Part shown: positions 52,320-58,666 of the stretch, in pieces | Layout of the letters: the number at the start of each line of letters is the position of its first letter | Position numbering within the stretch: position 1 is the stretch's first letter | Assembly: GCA_003023745.1 (NCBI GenBank) | Contig: PXYV01000014.1 | Coordinates: forward strand, 1-58,666 | DNA: 58,666 nt | From: Sulfobacillus acidophilus | GTDB taxonomy: Bacteria; Bacillota; Sulfobacillia; Sulfobacillales; Sulfobacillaceae | Reading direction: 5' to 3' | Translations under genes and position numbers: made by a program | The notes under the pieces: model-generated | What the model was told of the DNA's origin: nothing | What the model saw: the letters and a program-made list of their open reading frames with translations, nothing else | Database searches by the model: none

Positions 52320-54292
52320 CCTTGCAACCTCCCTAACGACGCCTCGGTGCTCCGAATCACGTCAGCCTTGAGATGATGATGATCCTCATAGTCAAAACCG
52401 GAGAACAAAATACAGAGAATCACACCAACAAATCCCATGATGGCGATCGGCCAGAATTTAAACGTCATGCCAAATCCCACCACAAAGAACGAAGCCCCCA
52501 ACAGAAAGGGAATGGGCGTATTGCGCGGCATTTCCACGTCACGCACATCCTCGGGCTTTAGGTCGGCCAGTGACTGCCCTCGTTGCTTCATCGCCCACCA
52601 GGCATCCCGTTCATGAACCACAGGAATCCGCGCAAAGTTGTATTCGGGAACCGGTGACGGCAGCGCCCATTCCAACGTACGGCCATTCCACGGGTCGCCG
52701 GTCAGATCTTTTTCCCCGTACAAGAGACTCCACACAATGTTGTACACCAAGGCCACAAAGGCTGCTCCCATGATTAATGCGCCGAACGTTGAGATGACGT
52801 TGAGTTCATGCCACCCCATGCCAATCGGATAGGTGTATAGACGCCGCGTCATACCTTTCAATCCCAGCAAATACTGGGGTGTGAAGGTAATCCAAAATCC
52901 AATGAAAAACAGCCAAAACGCGACTTTGCCTTGCCTCTCGTTCAACTTCATCCCAAACATCTTGGGCCACCAGTAATACAGGCCTGACAAGAGACCGAAC
53001 AAGGTGCCACCAATAATCACGTTGTGAAAATGGGCGATTAAGAAATACGAATTGTGAAATTGATAGTCTGCCGGCACCACTGCCAGCATCACCCCTGAAG
53101 CGCCGCCAATCACGAAGGTGGGGATAAATGCCAACTGATACAACATGGCCACCGTGAGCTGAATACGGCCACCCCACATGGTAAAAATCCAGTTAAAGAT
53201 CTTCACACCGGTCGGGATCGCAATCAACATGGTGGACAGTCCAAAGAAGGCATTAACCGCTGGCCCCGCTCCCATCGTAAAGAAGTGGTGCACCCAGGTC
53301 CCGTAGGACAAAAACATAATCGCCAACATCGAGACAACCATTACTGGGTAGCCGAACAACTGCTTTTTCGAGAACGTGGAAACCACTTCGGAAAAGACGC
53401 CAAATAATGGGATTACCAAGATATAGACCTCGGGATGACCAAACAACCAGAATAAGTTGACGTACATCATCGGCATTCCGCCACGTGTCAGCGTAAAGAA
53501 GGAAGAGCCAAACAGTCGGTCAAAGAGGCTCATCGCTAAGGCGACGGTCAGGGGTGGAAACGCAAACAATATCAGGGCCGAAGTGATCATCGTCGACCAG
53601 ACAAACATCGGCATGCGCATCAGCGTCATCCCCGGCGCTCGCATCCGTACCGTGGTGACCAAAAAGTTCACGCCTGTCATGGTCGTCCCCATCCCGGCGA
53701 TAATCAGGGCCAGAAAATAATAATTCTCACCGGGACCTGGATTAAACGCCAGACCTGTATAGGGCGGATAGGCGGTCCAGCCTGCATTCGGCGAACCTCC
53801 AATCACGAAGGAGATGTTAAAGAGAATCGCGCCAAATGCGAACAGCCAGTAGCTCATGGCGTTGATTCGGGGAAATGCCACATCACGCGCCCCAATCATA
53901 AGCGGCACCACGGCATTGAATAGCGCGAAGATAAACGGCATGGCCATAAAGAAGATCATGATGGTACCATGCGTCGTGAACACCTCGTCGTACTGCGCCG
54001 CAGGCATAAACTTCGTGGTCGGCAAGGCCAGCTGCGCGCGCAGCATCTCGGCGTCAATACCGCCCCGGAAGAGCATCACGATGGCGGCAATCAGGTACAT
54101 CACCGCGATCTTTTTATGGTCTACCGTAGTCAGCCACTCTCGCCACAGCCAGCCCCACCGCCGAGTCTTGGTCATAAATCCGAGCAAACCGATCCCCGCC
54201 ATGATCAACCCAAAGTCAATCAGGAGGATGTCTGGATAGCGGACGGTCGGCGGGAACAGCGTATGATATAAATACGGCAAAAACGACGGCAT
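52316..54292 (-). CDS. qoxB: Quinol oxidase subunit I (haem-copper)
   Basis: A 658-residue catalytic subunit with about 15 helices. Key residues are visible: a haem His in FTTHGTIMIFF, the Cu-B/cross-linked His-Tyr motif in GHPEVYILVIP, the paired His in YGTWVHHFF, and haem His ligands in LIAHFHNVIIGG. The GHPEVY and the GGSPNAGW segment place it in the A-type family. N- and C-terminal extensions match QoxB/CyoB rather than cytochrome c oxidase subunit I. It reduces oxygen to water and pumps protons. ATG 54292 follows AAAGGTGG. Confidence 0.96.
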   Translation of the reverse strand: MPSFLPYLYHTLFPPTVRYPDILLIDFGLIMAGIGLLGFMTKTRRWGWLWREWLTTVDHKKIAVMYLIAAIVMLFRGGIDAEMLRAQLALPTTKFMPAAQYDEVFTTHGTIMIFFMAMPFIFALFNAVVPLMIGARDVAFPRINAMSYWLFAFGAILFNISFVIGGSPNAGWTAYPPYTGLAFNPGPGENYYFLALIIAGMGTTMTGVNFLVTTVRMRAPGMTLMRMPMFVWSTMITSALILFAFPPLTVALAMSLFDRLFGSSFFTLTRGGMPMMYVNLFWLFGHPEVYILVIPLFGVFSEVVSTFSKKQLFGYPVMVVSMLAIMFLSYGTWVHHFFTMGAGPAVNAFFGLSTMLIAIPTGVKIFNWIFTMWGGRIQLTVAMLYQLAFIPTFVIGGASGVMLAVVPADYQFHNSYFLIAHFHNVIIGGTLFGLLSGLYYWWPKMFGMKLNERQGKVAFWLFFIGFWITFTPQYLLGLKGMTRRLYTYPIGMGWHELNVISTFGALIMGAAFVALVYNIVWSLLYGEKDLTGDPWNGRTLEWALPSPVPEYNFARIPVVHERDAWWAMKQRGQSLADLKPEDVRDVEMPRNTPIPFLLGASFFVVGFGMTFKFWPIAIMGFVGVILCILFSGFDYEDHHHLKADVIRSTEASLGRLQG

Positions 54293-54342
54293 GCAAAATC
54301 CACCTTTCAGCGTATAACCTAATCACGAAAACCGCCTACGAC

Positions 54343-55266
54343 CTAATTCGACCGGGACATGGGCATGTAAACGATGCGGCCCTTCTGACCATTCATGGTC
54401 ATGTACATGCCACTGCCCGTTAAGGTGAAACCACTCGCAATCGTTGGAAACGTGTCGCGGGGATAGCGACTGTATAAAGCCTTACCCATGGTGTCATGTC
54501 GGAGCAGTTTGTGATAGACCGCCAATGTCATAGGAGTTGATGTCGTATGCACTTGCGATGCCCAGGCGTCAAAGTCCTTCATCGGGACGGCCTTCACCTT
54601 AAAGAACATTTTCTCAAACCCCACACCCGAATACTGCGCACTGTCACCCCAATAGACGCCAGTTTTGTTTGCCTGCAACCAGAGCGGCAAGACGCGGTTC
54701 GGCATGGTGTACTCCATTCCGCCGAGCTGGGGAATCCATAGGGTATTCATGGGAGAATCCGCCGTCAACTCAAATAAGACGGGGACATTGGTGGGAATTT
54801 CCAAGTAATTGACTGTGGCGATGTGCTGTCCGGGATATTCAAACAGCCATTTCCAGGTCAACGACGTCACGTCGATTACAACCGGATCCTTGGCCTTGGG
54901 AACATGGGCCAATTCAAAAGTGACTTGAACCGTCGGGATCGCGATAACAGTCAGCAATGCGGCCGGCAACACCCACCATAACACTTCTAACCATTTGTTG
55001 GTGTGCCAGTCGGGACGATACGGGGCCCTATTCCCCGGTGTGTCACGAAAACGGATGACCGCATAAAAGTAGAGCGTAAAGACAATAACAATCACGATCG
55101 CCATGGCAAGTGCCGCTAGCTCCATGAGATGCAGTTCCTTTTCCCCGACGGGGCCAACGGGATGCAGCACGACGTATTGCTGTCCACATCCAGTGGAGAG
55201 AAGGCCGACCGCTATAGCTGCCAGCACTAGCGCGCGGTAAGGTTTCCGGAACCGCCCGAAAAGCAT
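54343..55266 (-). CDS. qoxA: Quinol oxidase subunit II (no Cu-A site)
   Basis: A 307-residue lipoprotein: signal with lipobox LLSTGC (Cys27), two membrane helices (about 48-70 and 93-115) and an outside cupredoxin domain. The Cu-A ligands of cytochrome c oxidases (C-x3-C and nearby His/Met) are absent; the corresponding segment reads MPNRVLPLWLQANKTGVYWG and SGVGFEKMFFKVKAV, as in quinol oxidases. So electrons come from (mena)quinol. First gene of the qoxABCD operon, with a good promoter upstream. Confidence 0.93.
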   Translation of the reverse strand: MLFGRFRKPYRALVLAAIAVGLLSTGCGQQYVVLHPVGPVGEKELHLMELAALAMAIVIVIVFTLYFYAVIRFRDTPGNRAPYRPDWHTNKWLEVLWWVLPAALLTVIAIPTVQVTFELAHVPKAKDPVVIDVTSLTWKWLFEYPGQHIATVNYLEIPTNVPVLFELTADSPMNTLWIPQLGGMEYTMPNRVLPLWLQANKTGVYWGDSAQYSGVGFEKMFFKVKAVPMKDFDAWASQVHTTSTPMTLAVYHKLLRHDTMGKALYSRYPRDTFPTIASGFTLTGSGMYMTMNGQKGRIVYMPMSRSN

Positions 55267-55376
55267 GGGAAAACCTCCTAATTGACCTTGAAATTCTCGA
55301 CGAAGGCGGGTTCAAAAACCGCATTCAATGGTTAGCGACTTTTCGAACCTTGCAATCGTTATATTACTTAACTCGC

Positions 55377-55405
55377 AGTATAGCAATTGTGAAACTTGAT
55401 ATCAA
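55377..55405 (-). promoter_or_regulatory. Promoter of the qox operon
   Basis: On the minus strand: TTGATA (55400-55405), a 17-base spacer, and TATACT (55377-55382). It leaves a 5' leader of about 100 bases before the qoxA ATG. Confidence 0.75.
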
Positions 55406-55499
55406 TGAAATCCGCTGACAATTTTTCCACCCCCAAGGCCAGGCAACGTCATTGACCGGCTGACCCCACTAAGGAGACAACCAGGCAAAGATACGAATA

Positions 55500-55890
55500 T
55501 TTGTTGCCGGTAACGGATTTCGTGAGGGACATAGCCGCCGCTTTCCCTGATCGTACCGCTCTATTGGTGGTGGCATCAGACGCCAGCGCCAACCAAGTCA
55601 GCCATGGCGCCAAAGAAGCCTTAGTTGGTAAAACATCCCCAAGTTGCTGAATGCGCCGTCTGTCGCCATTCCCGACCTAGAGCGGGTTGACATCGTCAAA
55701 GCCTGTGCCATCCTAGCGAATCCTGAAACTGCCAACGACCCCACAAGAACACGCCCAAGCCGGTCACGGCCCTCTACAAGTATCCGCGTGGATTGAATTT
55801 GTAGACACGCGGCCTAAAGCCAGCAGCAGGAAGCTGCACCAAAAGGAAAAGACCCGCCATTCAGAGATTCACCCGTGGGTTAAATGGGCG
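55500..55890 (+). pseudogene. Relic of an AMP-forming acyl-CoA synthetase, C-terminal end
   Basis: Pieces of the AMP-binding-enzyme C-terminal domain occur in successive plus-strand frames: HPQVAECAV (from 55637), SVAIPDLERVDIVKACAILA and NPETANDP (from 55659), then ALYKYPRG and IEFVDTRPKASSRKL (55770-55834). Joined, they follow the family consensus HPxVAECAVV...PDxxRxxxVKAFVVL...YKYPRxIEFVDxLPKTxSGK. The catalytic-Lys context PKTxSGK is degraded to PKASSRK. At least two frameshifts and the loss of everything upstream of about 55500 make it a dead fragment. It ends inside the convergent MFS gene. Confidence 0.75.
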
Positions 55891-57097
55891 CAACGTCTTT
55901 GGGAGCGGCACGCCCAAATTTCCACGATAGGAATCCTGCCGCCACCAGTATGACGCCCAAGAGGCCCCATCCCCAATTAAAGTGGTGAGTCGCATCCACG
56001 AAGGCCCCGAATAGTGGAGGAAAAATGGCCGATCCCATAAAGGCTGCAGTGCCAACGCTGCTCATCGCGAATCCCGATTGGGCCGGTGGAACGGACTCTC
56101 CAGCCCAAGTCATCGTCAACGCGTTCCAGCCGACCGCCCCCATGCCAAAAACAAACCAAATTGCGCCTAATATTAGTAATGGCACGTGGCGAGGCAACAG
56201 CGCGACGATCCATGCCATCAGCGCAGCTATCAGGGCGCACCCAGCTAGAACCGGTGGACGATGCCCACCCAGCCGGTCGCTGATCACCCCAGTCAGCACG
56301 CGACTGACACCCCCGCCAAGTTGTGAGGCGGCCAAAACTAACCCTGCGCTAGCCAACCCCACATGGTGAATCCGTTGCAGATCCGTCAAACTAAAACCCA
56401 ACAAAAGATATTGACCGGAAACCATCAATATGGCCACTAAAGCAGGACGCCAGATTCCTCCCAGTACAGCCCGCTGCAGACGTACCCGCGCTCCCTGGGA
56501 TTGGGATGCTCCAGCCGGAATCACGCGGCTAAACAGCCAGCCCACCACGAAGAGCTCCAGCGCAAAGAGCCAGAACACGTGCCTAAGTCCGATATTGGCG
56601 GTGAGCCGCGGCAACAGGGCCGCGGCCAACAACGCCCCAATCGGTACCCCGGTCTGCCGGATCCCCATCACCATGCCCCGTGGGCGATCACGAAAAGCCG
56701 TAAATACCGCTTTTGTCCCCGCCGCAGGAACAATCGCCAGCATGGCGCCCAGCACATACAACACCACTAATAGGACGTCAAACCGTGAGGCCAGCAACAT
56801 CGCCAGAACCGACGCGGTCATCGCCCCAGTGCCCACAAACAACAGGCGGCGCGGACCGGCGCGATCGGCAATCGCCCCCATCATCACCATAGACGTCATG
56901 ATGCCCAGCGATAGGGCCGTGGTAACCAACCCCATTTGAGCCAATGTCAACCGGTACTGCACAGCAAAGTACACGCCCATAATGACAATCCCCTGCTGAA
57001 CAAATGACATCCCGGTTTGCGACAAGGTGGCCAAACCCAAAAATGGAACCGGTCCGATGCGCGCGTGAAATCCGCGGGCTTCAAAAGGCTTTATCAT
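55880..57097 (-). CDS. Major facilitator superfamily transporter
   Basis: A 405-residue permease with 12 predicted helices. The loop 2-3 signature appears as GAIADRAGPRRLLF (about 75-88) and the symmetric loop 8-9 motif as GVISDRLGGHRPPVL. A GIRQTGVPIGALL motif in helix 5 is typical of the drug or organic-acid transporters of the NNP/ACS-like groups. Substrate unknown. Start at ATG 57097 (a GTG at 57106 is the alternative). Its 3' end runs into the acyl-CoA synthetase relic on the other strand. Confidence 0.9.
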   Translation of the reverse strand: MIKPFEARGFHARIGPVPFLGLATLSQTGMSFVQQGIVIMGVYFAVQYRLTLAQMGLVTTALSLGIMTSMVMMGAIADRAGPRRLLFVGTGAMTASVLAMLLASRFDVLLVVLYVLGAMLAIVPAAGTKAVFTAFRDRPRGMVMGIRQTGVPIGALLAAALLPRLTANIGLRHVFWLFALELFVVGWLFSRVIPAGASQSQGARVRLQRAVLGGIWRPALVAILMVSGQYLLLGFSLTDLQRIHHVGLASAGLVLAASQLGGGVSRVLTGVISDRLGGHRPPVLAGCALIAALMAWIVALLPRHVPLLILGAIWFVFGMGAVGWNALTMTWAGESVPPAQSGFAMSSVGTAAFMGSAIFPPLFGAFVDATHHFNWGWGLLGVILVAAGFLSWKFGRAAPKDVAPI

Positions 57098-57106
57098 TTG
57101 TCTCAC

Positions 57107-57592
57107 CAGCTTCTGTCTTCGACAACGACGTGCCTAAATCCCGCTGACAATCCGAGGTTTTCCGTGCAAAAGTCACCCATCCACCGTGATCAGATGGTGC
57201 GGGCCACTTTTTTGGTGTTTGGGGTCCGCATGCCAGGCAGCCGTGGATAAATGACGTCGTTCCCCAAAAGCGACCACGTCCGCTTCAAATCAATTGGCAC
57301 GATGCATTTCGCCCGGATCGCATTGCCGTTTGCAGAATTTGACCACTTCAGCGGAGAGGTCGAAGTGAGACGTTGCACCTGTTCTGGTGTCAACTGGCCT
57401 GCTTGGTGACCAGTTGCCCCGCGTTAAGCCCGTGGACGGCTGACGCACGTCCTCCCGATGACTAGTAGGTCGATTCCAAAGTTACGGCATGTTCCATATC
57501 AATTGTTTGCCCAATAAATGCACTGCTTTAAGACATCTACATGGGTTCTATACTTTGGAATCCCTCTAATAGTCAGGCGATAGCAAAGGAAC
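57107..57592. other. Intergenic region without recognised gene
   Basis: No supported ORF or RNA gene. CAACTGG...CCAGTTG (57390-57415) could form a short hairpin without a T-run. Open frames on the minus strand near 57190-57393 show no recognised family. Confidence 0.4.
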
Positions 57593-58639
57593 TTAGCTGC
57601 TAGCCGTCCGCAATAGCACTTTTAGCGCCTTTCGCTCACTAAACAGTTGATAGGCTCGTTCCCCGTCACTTAGGGTAAGGTGATGCGTAAACAGGCGTTC
57701 GGGATGTAAGCGGCCTTTTTGCACAAGACTCATGACAGCCGATGCCACTGCCGGCACGTTACACATACCCGCCCGCAACGTCAAGTCCTTTGCAAACGCA
57801 CGGGCCATGGCAACGGGAATCTTCCCCTCAGTAAACACGCCTGCGCTCGATATCGTAGCAAATCCACGCGCCACGCGGATAGCCAGGGCCAAGCTGTCGG
57901 CGCTTCCGACTGCTTCAATGACCGCATCGGCACCGCGGCCCCGGGTCACATCCCGGACAATATGTTCCGCATTTTCATTCGCCACAATTGGAACCGCCCC
58001 TCTTTGCCGGGCCTGAGTTAGGCGATCGGGCACCAGGTCCAGCGCCAGCACCTGGGCAGCCCCAAAGATGTAGGCAAGCTCTACCGCGAGCAAACCGACC
58101 GGACCGAGTCCAACCACCGCAACAACATCACCCGGACGAATGCATGCGCGATCAACCGCAAAGTATGCCGTTGAAGCGATATCACCCACAGTCAGTCCCG
58201 CCTCATCGGAAACATCGTCGGGCACCGCTATTAATGTCACATCGGCATAGGGAATGCGTACCCGTTCGGCTTGTGTGCCGGCTAAGTTTCCCAAACGGGG
58301 TCCAAATCCAAAGAGTTGCAAAGCCTCACACTGCGTGAACAAACCGCGGGCACAGGCCCAGCAATTTCCGCAGGAAGAAAAAAATGACCCCGTTACGCGC
58401 GCGCCCACCTGAAATTTGCGCACGGATGTTCCGGTCGCCTCAACCACTCCCACATACTCGTGGCCAATCGGCATCGGTACAGACAGGGTGCCGGTACGTC
58501 CATGGTAGAGATGTAGGTCCGAGCCACAAATAGCCGTAGCGCGAACGCGAATAATCGCGTCAGTCGGATACACTAACTCCGGGTCACAAACCTCTTCATA
58601 GACGATCGTCTCAGGGCGCGGCAAGGTAAGCGCCTTCAT
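57593..58639 (-). CDS. Zinc-dependent alcohol dehydrogenase (MDR family)
   Basis: A 348-residue medium-chain dehydrogenase. Catalytic zinc ligands are Cys38 (AICGSDLH) and the GHE pair at 60-61; the structural zinc is held by Cys90, Cys93, Cys96 and Cys104 (CGNCWACARGLFTQC). The nucleotide motif is VVGLGPVGLLAVELA (about 170). The ALDLVPDRL stretch, with its acidic residue, favours NAD(H). ATG 58639 follows AAGGGGGGC; TTG 58645 is an alternative. The substrate (alcohol, polyol or formaldehyde adduct) cannot be told. It is transcribed towards the MFS gene but separated by a large gap. Confidence 0.93.
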   Translation of the reverse strand: MKALTLPRPETIVYEEVCDPELVYPTDAIIRVRATAICGSDLHLYHGRTGTLSVPMPIGHEYVGVVEATGTSVRKFQVGARVTGSFFSSCGNCWACARGLFTQCEALQLFGFGPRLGNLAGTQAERVRIPYADVTLIAVPDDVSDEAGLTVGDIASTAYFAVDRACIRPGDVVAVVGLGPVGLLAVELAYIFGAAQVLALDLVPDRLTQARQRGAVPIVANENAEHIVRDVTRGRGADAVIEAVGSADSLALAIRVARGFATISSAGVFTEGKIPVAMARAFAKDLTLRAGMCNVPAVASAVMSLVQKGRLHPERLFTHHLTLSDGERAYQLFSERKALKVLLRTASS

Positions 58640-58666
58640 TGCCAAGCCCCCCTTCTAGCCCGTCAA

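Noticed and set aside
53457..54239. Open frames antisense to qoxB
   Set aside because: Mirror frames of a conserved gene, without start sites or families.
57190..57393. Minus-strand 67-codon frame between the MFS and dehydrogenase genes
   Set aside because: No ribosome binding site or recognisable family, so it is left as intergenic.

Overview
The window looks like chromosome from an aerobic, endospore-forming, low-to-mid GC Firmicute. Supporting signs are a bofA homologue, the Bacillus-type order ffs-dnaX-ybaB-recR-bofA, rpoE (delta) next to pyrG, and a c-di-AMP riboswitch in front of an NlpC/P60 hydrolase. Protein style, menaquinol-type oxidases and an actinobacterial-like PspAA/PspAB set would fit a Sulfobacillus-like acidophile, but that genus guess is inference from memory, not a search.

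Layout. 1-990: 5' end of a 16S rRNA gene (minus strand) with two tandem sigma-A promoters, then a decayed tnpB. 988-8800: ABC-F ATPase; a broken cydAB (bd oxidase) operon; isochorismatase-like hydrolase; glycine-rich stress protein; P5C dehydrogenase; thioesterase. 8840-14200: tRNA-Glu and tRNA-Gln; a membrane-stress block (htpX-pspAB facing pspA-pspAA); DUF1540 protein; pyrG and rpoE. 14338-20630: riboswitch plus cell-wall hydrolase; a small beta-oxidation operon divergent from a MarR regulator with a candidate operator between them; an IscA/ErpA-type protein; an RlmI-like methyltransferase. 20900-25940: LacI regulator with a perfect 14-bp palindrome at its start, an orphan solute-binding lipoprotein, a GATase-like protein, and a serine-tailed lipoprotein. 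25960-32914: gltX, bofA, a double HD-domain protein on the opposite strand, recR, ybaB, dnaX, SRP RNA, two tRNA-Ser, tadA, tRNA-Arg. 32934-35314: a soluble histidine kinase and a geranylgeranyl-reductase-family flavoprotein.

35321-48896 is the most unusual region: a Pel-like exopolysaccharide locus. A seven-gene minus-strand operon (PelG-like flippase, large membrane protein, GAF/HD-GYP protein, GH114-like hydrolase, GT2, methyltransferase, second large membrane protein) diverges from a PelF-like glycosyltransferase. That gene is followed by two coiled-coil proteins that share an N-terminal motif. No PelA deacetylase, PelD or PelE could be recognised, so the architecture differs from described pel operons.

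49090-58640: Hsp20; a pseudouridine-synthase-like/glutaredoxin fusion lacking the catalytic Asp; a small unknown protein; an intact qoxABCD-type quinol oxidase operon; a relic of an acyl-CoA synthetase; an MFS transporter; a zinc alcohol dehydrogenase. With cydAB broken, the intact quinol oxidase is the only apparently functional terminal oxidase in this window.
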